From positions 62,001 through 126,000 of the forward strand of contig NZ_FNAV01000004.1 in the NCBI RefSeq assembly GCF_900102075.1: a stretch of 64,000 nt of DNA, written 5' to 3'. Shown in pieces: positions 54,234 through 62,053 of this stretch; positions within the stretch are counted from its first letter, which is position 1, and each line of letters opens with the position of its first letter. Made by a program: the position numbers and the translations under genes. The notes under the pieces were generated by a model. The model was given only the letters and a program-made list of their open reading frames with translations, made no database searches and was not told the DNA's origin. The stretch is from Salipiger thiooxidans (GTDB lineage: Bacteria > Pseudomonadota > Alphaproteobacteria > Rhodobacterales > Rhodobacteraceae).

Positions 54234-54761
54234 TCAGAACAGCGGCGCGTAGCGCCAGGTGTCGGCGTCGGGCGTCACCTCGTCGAGGTCGTATTCGGCG
54301 CCCTGAAGCCGCCTGGCGATGGCGAGCCCGTCGCGGGCGGCCTCGTCGACCAGGGCCCGGCCACGGGCTTCGTCCTGCGCCACGCCGAAGCCGCGCATCA
54401 GGCTGATGCCGTAGTTGAACTTGCCCACCGGGTCGCCGGCCTCGGCGGCGCGGCGGTCCCATTCGGCGGCGGCGTCCGGGTCGAACTCGCCGCCGAAGCC
54501 GTTCTGCTCCATGTAGGACATCCAGGTCATGGCGCCGGTGTAGCCCGCCGCGGCGCAGGCCTCGAAGATCTTGCGCGCGGTCTCGTGGTCGCCGGACTTG
54601 GTCATGAGGTAGCCCGCGGCGCAGGTCATCATGTCCGTCTGCCCGCGCTCGGCGCGGTCCCGCACCGAGCGCCAGGTCAGCTCCTCGGGGTTGGTCGTGC
54701 CGTACTCATCCGCCACGGCGGGCGTGGCGAGCAGGCAGAGGGCGAGAAGGGCGCGGCGCAT
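54234..54761 (-). CDS. Sel1-repeat periplasmic protein
   Basis: A 175-residue secreted protein with a signal peptide (cleavage after AVA, about residue 17) and three Sel1-like helical repeats (about 45-150; AAGYTGAMTWMSYMEQNGFGG, AAEAGDPVGKFNYGISLMRG, ARRDGLAIA-like). Sel1 repeats usually mediate protein-protein contacts. AAAGGAG precedes the ATG. It follows the beta-propeller gene by 17 bp and is probably the last gene of that operon. Confidence 0.85.
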   Translation of the reverse strand: MRRALLALCLLATPAVADEYGTTNPEELTWRSVRDRAERGQTDMMTCAAGYLMTKSGDHETARKIFEACAAAGYTGAMTWMSYMEQNGFGGEFDPDAAAEWDRRAAEAGDPVGKFNYGISLMRGFGVAQDEARGRALVDEAARDGLAIARRLQGAEYDLDEVTPDADTWRYAPLF

Positions 54762-54778
54762 GGGATCTCCTTTCGGGG

Positions 54779-55744
54779 TCAGCCTCCGGTGGGCCGGTAG
54801 GCCGCGCCCCAGGGGAAGCGGCCGACCTTGACGGTCTTGATGGCCTCGCGCCGCGCGACGTCGATCACCGTCACGTCGCCCGAGATGCCATTGGTGGTGA
54901 AGAGCCGGGAGTGGTCGCCGTCGAAGGCCATGTGCCAGACCCGGCGGCCGACCAGCAGGTATTCCTCGACCTCCCAGGTCTCGGCGTTCACCACGGCCAC
55001 GTGGTTGGCGGGCCCCAGCGCCACGAAGGCGGTCTTGCCGTCCGGCGTCAGCTCGAAGCCCACCGGCTGGATCAGGTCCTCGTGCACGCCCTTGATGGCG
55101 AAGCGGATCCTGGCCTTCTCGGTCTGTGTCGCGGTGTCGAAGACGGTGACCGTGCCGCCGATCTCGGCAGAGACCCAGAGCTCGGCCCCGTCCTTGACGA
55201 ACTCGGCGTGGCGCGGGCGGCTGTCGACCAGCGTGTTGGCGAAGATCGTCTCGGTTTCGGTGTCGATCCAGTGCGCCATGTTGGTGGTCTCGGAGGTGGT
55301 CACGACGATCTTCCCGTCCGGGCTCACCGCCATGCCCTCGGGCTCGATGCCGACGTCGATCTGGGCCACCACCCGACGGGTCTCGGTGTCGACCACGGTG
55401 GTGATCGCGTCGTCCTCGTTGGCGATGTAGAGCCGCCGGTCGTCCGGGTGCAGCACGAACTGCTCGGGGTCCTCGCCCGAGGGCAGGTCGTGCAGGATCT
55501 CGCCCGAGACCGGATCCATCACCTGCACCGCGTCGCTGTCGGAGGCGCAGATGTAGACCCGCGAATAATCGTGGCTGAAGGTGATGCCGCGCGGGCGCTC
55601 GCCGGTTTCGAGCGTGCGGGTGACCTCGAGCGTGTCGGCGTCGATCACGCTGATCGTGTTGTCCTTCTCGTTGGTCACCCAGATCTCGTCGGCGAAGGCC
55701 GGCGTGGCGGCCAGCAGGGCGAGGGCGGTGGTCAGTCTCAGCAT
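54779..55744 (-). CDS. YVTN-type beta-propeller protein of PQQ-dependent catabolism
   Basis: A 321-residue periplasmic protein with signal peptide (cleavage after AFA, about residue 18) and seven repeated blades with motifs such as NTISVIDADTLEV, RPRGITFS, PEGMAVSPDGK and GDVTVIDVARR. It matches the beta-propeller family regularly found with PQQ alcohol dehydrogenases and their ABC-type genes. The role is unknown. The gene starts 5 bp after the binding-protein gene. Confidence 0.9.
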   Translation of the reverse strand: MLRLTTALALLAATPAFADEIWVTNEKDNTISVIDADTLEVTRTLETGERPRGITFSHDYSRVYICASDSDAVQVMDPVSGEILHDLPSGEDPEQFVLHPDDRRLYIANEDDAITTVVDTETRRVVAQIDVGIEPEGMAVSPDGKIVVTTSETTNMAHWIDTETETIFANTLVDSRPRHAEFVKDGAELWVSAEIGGTVTVFDTATQTEKARIRFAIKGVHEDLIQPVGFELTPDGKTAFVALGPANHVAVVNAETWEVEEYLLVGRRVWHMAFDGDHSRLFTTNGISGDVTVIDVARREAIKTVKVGRFPWGAAYRPTGG

Positions 55745-55749
55745 GTGTC

Positions 55750-56916
55750 TCACTCCTGGAACGCGCGGCAGGTCGTCTCGGGGGCGTCGCGGCCCAGCGT
55801 GTCGAGCTCGTTGCCCTGGTGGAAGAAGCCCTCGAGCGGGGCGGTGGCGACCACGGCGCGGTCGGTGACGATGGGGATCGGCTGGCGCAGCTGGCCGTTC
55901 CATGGCCGGAAGCTCAGAGGGCGACCCTTGAAGCCCGCGAGCTCGAAGGCATCCGACAGGATGTAGTCGCGCAGAACCGCGATGTCGTCCGAGCCGGTGC
56001 GGGTCACTGCCTCGCCGAGCGTGCGGATCGCGGCCCATGCGGCGTAATCCTCGGGCGTCATGTCGCGGTGGGCCTGATCCTCGAAGCGCGACTGCAGCTG
56101 CGCGGCGCCCCATTGCTCGACCACCGGCGACCAGGCCTGCGGCACCAGCTCCTCGGAGCCCGCGACCGGGCGGGGCAGCCAGGTGTTGTAGACCACGTAG
56201 CGGCCGAAATCGCCGATCTCGTCGGCCACCAGCAACACGTCGTGCTCGCCCAGTTGCTGGGTGAAGAGAGGCACCTCTGCGCTGGCGTTGCGGCGCATGT
56301 CGGCGTCGAAGACCCATTCCTTCTCGCCGGTGAGCGTCAGCCGGAACTTCGCGATCGAGGCCTTGAGCGCCTCGGCAAAGGCGTGGTCGCGCGGGTGGGC
56401 GCCCGAGATCAGCGCCACGTCGGTCCAGCGGCGCTGCACGAGGAACTGCGCCAGCGCGTCGGCGCGCATGGCATCCGAGGGCAGGGTGTGGAACAGGTTC
56501 GCCCGGCAGGCGCCGTCGCGCAGCGCCGCGTCGGGGGCGGTGGCGTTGAACAGCAGGGCGCCCTCGGCCTCGGGCAGGTCGGCGATGGCGGTGAGCGTCT
56601 CGGCCGGCGCGTCCAGCACCAGCACCCGGGTCGCGGCCAGCGCGGCACGTGCGGCGGCCAGCGCGTCGCCGCCCTCGGGCACCAGCGTTTCCGAGAGAAC
56701 CCACTCCTGACCCATGAACTTGCCGGTGGTCTGGTTGTCCGCAAGCCCCAGCCGCGCCCCCGCGAGGGCGCGGTCGTCGGGCACGGGGTCGAGATTCGAC
56801 AGCACCGGCGGGGCCGGCTGCTCGACGCCGATATATCCGATCCGCACCTTGGTCTCGGACGCGGCGGCGGCGCCGAGCGTCAGCGATAAGGCGGCAGCAA
56901 GTCCGATCACACGCAT
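55750..56916 (-). CDS. ABC-type substrate-binding protein of the PQQ alcohol dehydrogenase system
   Basis: A 388-residue periplasmic protein with a signal peptide (cleavage after AAA, about residue 19), of the branched-chain amino acid-binding fold, corresponding to the binding protein of the PQQ-dependent alcohol dehydrogenase ABC set. The predicted first lobe contains RIGYIGVEQPAPPVLSNL and the second AHPRDHAFAEALKASIAKF. AAGGGAGGA precedes ATG 56916. No ATPase or permease of the set is present in the window. Confidence 0.9.
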   Translation of the reverse strand: MRVIGLAAALSLTLGAAAASETKVRIGYIGVEQPAPPVLSNLDPVPDDRALAGARLGLADNQTTGKFMGQEWVLSETLVPEGGDALAAARAALAATRVLVLDAPAETLTAIADLPEAEGALLFNATAPDAALRDGACRANLFHTLPSDAMRADALAQFLVQRRWTDVALISGAHPRDHAFAEALKASIAKFRLTLTGEKEWVFDADMRRNASAEVPLFTQQLGEHDVLLVADEIGDFGRYVVYNTWLPRPVAGSEELVPQAWSPVVEQWGAAQLQSRFEDQAHRDMTPEDYAAWAAIRTLGEAVTRTGSDDIAVLRDYILSDAFELAGFKGRPLSFRPWNGQLRQPIPIVTDRAVVATAPLEGFFHQGNELDTLGRDAPETTCRAFQE

Positions 56917-56968
56917 GAAGTGTCCTCCCTTAACGCAAGGTACGCCCCTCCGCCTTTTGCCGCCGTTA

Positions 56969-57007
56969 GACCATGGTCGAAGATCGGGCGGCTTCGCGAC
57001 CAAGGTC
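56969..57007. promoter_or_regulatory. Two operator-like palindromes in a divergent promoter region
   Basis: GACCATGGTC (56969-56978) and GACCAAGGTC (56998-57007) lie 29 bp apart centre to centre, about three helical turns, between the divergent binding-protein gene (start 56916) and cytochrome gene (start 57072). The arrangement suits one regulator serving both directions. Confidence 0.65.
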
Positions 57008-57071
57008 CAATATGGCCCGCCCGGGACGCTTGCTAACGAAAATGGGAGTTTCGGAAACGGAGGAGGTTCCC

Positions 57072-57752
57072 ATGTCCGTCATCAAGTTCAAGCGTCCGCT
57101 GATTGCCGGTGTCGCCCTGTTCGCCCTTGCCAATCTTGCCTTCGCCCATGGCGACGTGGCACCGCAGCCGGTCAATACCGATGCGCTGCCCGAGGTGGGC
57201 GAGGACTGGCTCAGCGAGAACCCCTACCGCGACGCCGGTGACGAGGTCTGGCAGACCGCGGTGCAGATCGGCGCCTCGGGGTACAACCAGAACTGCGCGC
57301 GCTGCCACGGGCTCGAGGTGATCTCGGGCGGGCTTGCCCCCGACCTGCGCTTCCTCGAGGCCGAGGAGTTCGGCGACGAGTGGTTCGTCGAGCGCTTCCG
57401 CGCAGGATACACCCAGAACGGCACCACCAAGATGCCGGCCTTCGGCGAGCTGCTGGGCCAGAAGGCGGCCTGGGCGATCCGCACCTACATCGAGGCCCGC
57501 CCGGACGACGCCGCCATCGAGGACCAGTCGGCCGAGCTCAAGGACATTCGCGACCAGCTCGCCGCAGGCGATGCCGACGTCGAGGCGCTGAAGGCCCGCC
57601 TCCGCGAGATCGCGGGCGAGATCGAGACCCTCTCGGGCGCGCCCGTTGCCGACAGCATCGCCTTCCGCGCCGCCAACCTGCTCGAAGCCAATCCGTCGGA
57701 CACGGCGCATGCCGCCGAAACGCTGACGATCGGGCTTTCCGCGGCACACTGA
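57072..57752 (+). CDS. Cytochrome c-550, PedF-like
   Basis: A 226-residue c-type cytochrome with a signal peptide (cleavage after AFA, about residue 25), haem motif Cys75-Ala-Arg-Cys78-His79 and an axial Met in TKMPAFGE (about 120). The length and C-terminal helical extension (about 150-226, acidic, coiled-coil-like) match the PedF type linked to PQQ ethanol dehydrogenases. GGAGGAGG precedes ATG 57072. It is followed one base later by the MxaJ-like gene. Confidence 0.92.
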   Translation: MSVIKFKRPLIAGVALFALANLAFAHGDVAPQPVNTDALPEVGEDWLSENPYRDAGDEVWQTAVQIGASGYNQNCARCHGLEVISGGLAPDLRFLEAEEFGDEWFVERFRAGYTQNGTTKMPAFGELLGQKAAWAIRTYIEARPDDAAIEDQSAELKDIRDQLAAGDADVEALKARLREIAGEIETLSGAPVADSIAFRAANLLEANPSDTAHAAETLTIGLSAAH

Positions 57753-57753
57753 C

Positions 57754-58644
57754 ATGCGCCGCCGGTTTGTGATGGCCGCGCTGGCCGGGCTTGCGTTCGC
57801 AGGCCCGGCGTTCGCGCGTTGCGAGGGCTGGGTGCCGCAGCCGAAGCCGCAGAACGTGGGCCGCGACGTGGTCGGCAAGGATCTCGACGAGATCGTCGAG
57901 CGCGGCTGGATCGAGTTCGCCGCCTACGAGGACTTCCCGCCGTGGTCCTGGGAGGAGGGCGGGAAGGTGCAGGGCGTCGACATCGAGATCGGCCGCCTGA
58001 TCGCCGAGGCGCTGGGCGTCGAGCCGCGCTTCCGGCTGGTGGCGGCGGGAGAGAACCTCGATGCCGACCTCCGCAACTACGTCTGGAAGGGCGCGGTGGT
58101 GGGCGGGCGGGTGTCCAACGTCATGCTGCACGTCCCCTATGACAGCGAATACGCCTGCCGGGTCGAGCAGGTGGTGTTCACCGGGCAATACGCCGACGAG
58201 CAGATCGCCATCGCCTACCGCGAGGACGCGTACCCGGAGGATCCGCCGGTTCCGGCCTATTTCCGCATCGACACGGTGGCGGTGGAAAACGACTCGATCT
58301 CGGATTTCTACCTGACCTCGTTTGCGGGCGGGCAGACGGCGCAGGGCGTCCGGCGCTACCCGAGCCACGCCGCGGCGATGGAGGCCCTGGCGGCGGGCGA
58401 GACCATGGCCGCCATGGGCCCGCTGGCGCAGCTCGAGGCCGGGGCAGGCGAGGGCATCGCCATCCACCAGCCGCCGCTGCCCGGCTTCGCGGTGAGCCAC
58501 TGGACAGCGGGGGTGGCGGTGCACATGGCCTACCGCTCGCTCGGCTACGCGGTGGACGACGCCATCCGCGCCGGGCTCGAGGACGGGCGCATCGACGCGA
58601 TCTTCGAGCAGTACGGCCTGACCCACCTGCCGCCTGAGCGCTAG
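57754..58644 (+). CDS. MxaJ/XoxJ-like periplasmic solute-binding protein
   Basis: A 296-residue protein of the bacterial extracellular solute-binding family 3, with a signal peptide (cleavage after AFA, about residue 21). Motifs: VQGVDIEIGRLIAEALG and AAMGPLAQLEAG. In methanol dehydrogenase operons the homologous MxaJ/XoxJ is thought to help assemble or activate the dehydrogenase. Co-transcribed with the cytochrome c-550 gene, one base apart. Confidence 0.88.
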   Translation: MRRRFVMAALAGLAFAGPAFARCEGWVPQPKPQNVGRDVVGKDLDEIVERGWIEFAAYEDFPPWSWEEGGKVQGVDIEIGRLIAEALGVEPRFRLVAAGENLDADLRNYVWKGAVVGGRVSNVMLHVPYDSEYACRVEQVVFTGQYADEQIAIAYREDAYPEDPPVPAYFRIDTVAVENDSISDFYLTSFAGGQTAQGVRRYPSHAAAMEALAAGETMAAMGPLAQLEAGAGEGIAIHQPPLPGFAVSHWTAGVAVHMAYRSLGYAVDDAIRAGLEDGRIDAIFEQYGLTHLPPER

Positions 58645-58651
58645 GGTCCTT

Positions 58652-58690
58652 CCCCAGCCAGCCGCCCGGTTTCGGGCCGACTGGCTGGGG
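58652..58690 (+). terminator. Hairpin after the MxaJ-like gene
   Basis: A perfect 10-bp stem CCCCAGCCAG/CTGGCTGGGG with an inner GCCCGG hairpin, starting 8 bp after the stop. There is no T-run, so it may be a weak or factor-dependent terminator. The remaining gap to 58874 shows no gene. Confidence 0.55.
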
Positions 58691-58874
58691 GCGGCGCGTT
58701 GGGGCGGGGATCTCGCCTCCATGACCTCAATGGTTCTCCGTCGCAGACCTCTGCGGCGATCTTTCAGCCGAAGAACTTGCTGGGCAGCGTGTCGAGCCTG
58801 TCGCGGTGCCGCCTCACGTCTCCGATGTTGGGTCCTGTACCTGACGTCGCGCCTTCCGCGTCGCCGCGCGGCGC

Positions 58875-59759
58875 TCAGCCCGCCGTCAGCGTGCGCAGCC
58901 GTCCCGCGCCATCCACCAGCGTCACCCGCCGGATCCGCGGCAGCACGGCCATGGCCCGTCGGATCTCATCCGGGTCGAGCAGGCAGCAGGCGGTGGAGAG
59001 CGCGTCGGCCTGTGCTGCGCTTTCGGCCTCGACGCTGGCGGTCGACCAGAGCGGCGCGCGGAGCCCGCGCGGGTCGAGGATGTGGCCGCCCGTCCCGAGG
59101 CGCAGCGCGGCCGGGCTCGAGGTGGCGATGGCGCCGTCCGCCAGCGTCCGCGTGCCCAGGTATCCCGCGGCAGGATCCGAAAGCCCCAGCCGCCACGGCC
59201 CGCCGAGCGCGCGGTGCTCGCCGATGTTCACCAGCGCCCGCCCGAAGCCGCGCGACGCCAGCAGGTCGGTCACCACGTCCGTGGCGAAGCCCTGCGCGAT
59301 GCCGTTGAAGGTCAGCGCCTGACCCGGTGCGAGCGTGACGTCCTGCCTGATCGTCATCCGCTCCCAGCCCGTCAGTGCCCGCGCGGCCTCGACGTCGCCG
59401 CCACGCGCCAGCGCCTGCCAGAGCGGTTGCACGCTCGGGTCGAAGGCGCCGCCGGTCGCGCGGTGTACCGCATCCGCCTGTCGGAGCAGCAAACGGAAGG
59501 CGGGCGAGGGCGCGAGCCTGCCCGACGCATTGAGCCGCGCCAGCTCGGAGGTCGGGTCGTAAAGGCTGAAGGCCCGCTCGATGCCGCGCACACGGGCGAT
59601 GGCCTCGGTCAGAACCGCCTCGGCGCCGGGGCCGTGCAGGGTGATCTCGGCCTCCGCTCCCAGTGCGATGCCGCGCCAGCGGGCGGGGGCGGCGGGGCTC
59701 GCACCGGCACAGAGCGCGGCGGCGGAGATGCAGAGGAAGCGGCGGCGGGTCAGGTTCAT
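58875..59759 (-). CDS. apbE: FAD:protein FMN transferase (ApbE)
   Basis: A 294-residue flavin transferase that attaches FMN covalently to Thr/Ser of target proteins. The N-terminus TRRRFLCISAAALCAG is a Tat-type signal. Motifs: ERAFSLYDPTSELARLN, GAFDPSVQPLW, FNGIAQGFATD and DALSTACCLLDP. ATGA overlap with the NosR-like gene indicates that this protein is its substrate. Confidence 0.93.
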   Translation of the reverse strand: MNLTRRRFLCISAAALCAGASPAAPARWRGIALGAEAEITLHGPGAEAVLTEAIARVRGIERAFSLYDPTSELARLNASGRLAPSPAFRLLLRQADAVHRATGGAFDPSVQPLWQALARGGDVEAARALTGWERMTIRQDVTLAPGQALTFNGIAQGFATDVVTDLLASRGFGRALVNIGEHRALGGPWRLGLSDPAAGYLGTRTLADGAIATSSPAALRLGTGGHILDPRGLRAPLWSTASVEAESAAQADALSTACCLLDPDEIRRAMAVLPRIRRVTLVDGAGRLRTLTAG

Positions 59760-61846
59760 TCGGCGGGCACCTCGCCAGTCTTGGCGATACCACGGCTGCG
59801 CGCCTTGCCGGCCAGCACCAGCGGCACGCAGAGCCCCGGGTCGTCGTGGATCTTCACGCAGTCGAGGCACTGGAAACACTCGGAATAGACGATCTTGCCG
59901 GTCTTCTCGATGGCCCCGTAGCGGCAGCGCACCCGGCAAAGCTGGCAGGGCGTGCCGCAATCCTTGCGCCGTGCGATCCAGTCGCGCCCGCGCAACAGCC
60001 CGCCGATGGCCATGACGGCGCCGAGCGGGCAGAGGTAGCGGCAGAAGCCCTTGAACAGCACCGCGCTGAAGAGCAGCAGCCCCACCGCCCAGGCGACATA
60101 GGGCAGCGCCCGCTGGAAATGGGTGGTGATCGCGGTCTTGAAGGGCTCGATCTCGGCCACCGCGTCGACCTCGCCCGGGGCCACGAAGACCACGCCGATC
60201 ATCGCCGCCAGCACCACGTATTTCAGCCCCTTGAGCCGCCGGTCCCAACGCGGCGACGGCTCGATCTGCGGCAGGCGCAGCAGCCTCCCGACGTGGCCTG
60301 CGAATTCCTGCAGCGCGCCGAAGGGGCAGAGCCAGCCGCAGAAGAACCCGCGGCCCCAGAGCACGAAGCCCGCGATGGCCGCGGCCCAGACCAGCAGCGA
60401 GAACGGATCATAGAGCAGGAAGGCGAAGCTGCCGCCGTCGAGCGCCGTGCGCAACACCCCGAGCGGCGTGACGATGGAAAGCTGCCCCTGTCCCCAGAAT
60501 CCGACGAAGCCGGTCATCACTGCAAGGATACCGAGCCGGACCGGGGTGAAATAGCGCAGCCCCGCCAGCCGGTTCTGCGCCGGTCCCACCGCCAGCAGGA
60601 GCACGATCAGGAAGGCGCAGAGCACGATCAGGTCGGTCTGCCGGTTCAGGATCGCCTCGCGCCACGGGCTCAGCGTTTGGACCTTTCCCGGACGCACGAA
60701 GAAGCGTTCGGGCGTGGCGTGCGAAACGGCAAGCTCCTGCTGCCCGATCTCGGGCTGGAACATGCCGTGCTCGCGGATCGCCGCGACCTTGAGCGTCCAT
60801 TCCCGCGAGGGGTCGAAGCCGAGCCGCCGGTCGGTGCGCAGGATCATCGCGGTGCCCTCGGGCACGCCGGGTGCGGTCTCGACCAGCAGGTCGGCGTCAC
60901 GCAGGGCGATGGGCAGCCCGTCCTGTTCCGCCGAAAGCCGGTCGGGCGCGGTGTTGCGCACGAAGTCCGGTGAGACCAGCCCGTGGCGCCCGGTCTCGAC
61001 CAGCAGGATGGGCTCTTCATCGGGCGAGATCGCGAGAAAGCGCTGCAGCTCGGCCTGCGTATCGGGGCTCAGCGCCGCGCGGGCGATGCTGGGGGGGCCG
61101 AGGTCGACGATCCAGAGGTCGAGATAGGGCGCGTCGGGCTCGTCCTCGGCTTCGGGATCGTCATGGGCCCAGATGGTGCCGGCGAACTGCGCGTCGATCT
61201 CGGCGTTGCTCACCACCGCGTGGGTGGCGATGCCCTGATCGACCAGCGCCTGCCAGTCGAGCGGCTCGTCGACGGCGGGGTCGGGGAAGGCGGGCGGGCC
61301 GGAGGAGACGCCCTGCATCTTCTCGCGCGCCACCTCGCGGGTCGCTGCCATGATGCTCTCATGCGCGATGCGCACGCTCGCGGTCGCCTTGGTGACGCCG
61401 TCGAGATAGACCAGCGCCGAGCCGCCGGAGCCATGGCCATAGGCGTTGCCGACAACCATGGTCTCGGAGATCGAATGCCCGGCATATTGCTCGAGGAACC
61501 CCCGCAGCGGCGCCTCGCCCAGCCCCGAGACGAAGATCGGCTCGTTGTGCGAGATCAGCCGGACGTCGAGGAACTGGCCGTCGAGATCGAGCATGACGAA
61601 GACGTTGATCGGGGCGCCGGAGAAGCCGGGCAGGGGCGCCATCAGCTCGGTCTCGAAGGCGTAGCCGGCGAGCCCTCCGCCGGAATTCCGCAGCTCCCAC
61701 AGGCCTTTCTCGTTGACCTGCTCGCCAAGCGCGTAGGGGGCGTAGACGAAGCCCTCCATCGCCTCGCGGTCGAGCGCCTCCGCCCCGGCCCGGGCGGGCA
61801 GGAGGGCGGCGAGACTCAGGGCAAGGGCGAGAACCAGAAAGCGCAT
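59756..61846 (-). CDS. NosR/NirI-like membrane flavo-iron-sulfur protein
   Basis: A 696-residue protein with signal peptide (about 1-22), a periplasmic FMN-binding domain (about 80-170) with flavinylation motif Asp149-Gly-Val-Thr-Lys-Ala-Thr155, a further periplasmic stretch (about 190-400), five membrane segments (about 410-620) and cytoplasmic iron-sulfur motifs: GWLCPFG, RYLCPLG, then CGTPCQLCRVRC and CFQCLDC. This is the architecture of NosR/NirI, membrane electron carriers normally next to nitrous oxide or nitrite reductases. No nos or nir denitrification gene is present here; the neighbours are PQQ alcohol oxidation genes. Confidence 0.92.
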   Translation of the reverse strand: MRFLVLALALSLAALLPARAGAEALDREAMEGFVYAPYALGEQVNEKGLWELRNSGGGLAGYAFETELMAPLPGFSGAPINVFVMLDLDGQFLDVRLISHNEPIFVSGLGEAPLRGFLEQYAGHSISETMVVGNAYGHGSGGSALVYLDGVTKATASVRIAHESIMAATREVAREKMQGVSSGPPAFPDPAVDEPLDWQALVDQGIATHAVVSNAEIDAQFAGTIWAHDDPEAEDEPDAPYLDLWIVDLGPPSIARAALSPDTQAELQRFLAISPDEEPILLVETGRHGLVSPDFVRNTAPDRLSAEQDGLPIALRDADLLVETAPGVPEGTAMILRTDRRLGFDPSREWTLKVAAIREHGMFQPEIGQQELAVSHATPERFFVRPGKVQTLSPWREAILNRQTDLIVLCAFLIVLLLAVGPAQNRLAGLRYFTPVRLGILAVMTGFVGFWGQGQLSIVTPLGVLRTALDGGSFAFLLYDPFSLLVWAAAIAGFVLWGRGFFCGWLCPFGALQEFAGHVGRLLRLPQIEPSPRWDRRLKGLKYVVLAAMIGVVFVAPGEVDAVAEIEPFKTAITTHFQRALPYVAWAVGLLLFSAVLFKGFCRYLCPLGAVMAIGGLLRGRDWIARRKDCGTPCQLCRVRCRYGAIEKTGKIVYSECFQCLDCVKIHDDPGLCVPLVLAGKARSRGIAKTGEVPAE

Positions 61847-61885
61847 GGGCGGAACCCTAGCAAGCGGCCGGACGGCTGCCGATGC

Positions 61886-61895
61886 GACCTAGGTC
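61886..61895. promoter_or_regulatory. Operator-like palindrome GACCTAGGTC upstream of the NosR-like gene
   Basis: A perfect 10-bp palindrome 40 bp before the NosR-like start, differing from the other sites only in the central AT pair order (TA). Confidence 0.6.
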
Positions 61896-61915
61896 GGAGG
61901 GAAAGGGAGAGGGGT

Positions 61916-62041
61916 AAGCGGTGCCTTGGGAGGGGAAGGGTAAGGCACCGCTTGGGGGTGTGCCGGCGCAGCGCGGAGGGGCCGCACCGGCACGGGGCGT
62001 GCGCCCCGGGCGTCCATGGTTGGCAAGGGGGGACGCCCGGG
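61916..62041. terminator. Array of three long hairpins downstream of the aldehyde dehydrogenase gene
   Basis: Three consecutive inverted repeats: AAGCGGTGCCTT/AAGGCACCGCTT (61916-61927 and 61942-61953), GTGCCGG/CCGGCAC (61960-61966 and 61987-61993) and CCCGGGCGTCC/GGACGCCCGGG (62005-62015 and 62031-62041). The last begins 12 bp after the aldehyde dehydrogenase stop (62054) and probably ends that transcript. None has a T-run. Confidence 0.65.
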
Positions 62042-62053
62042 ACGGGAGGAGCC

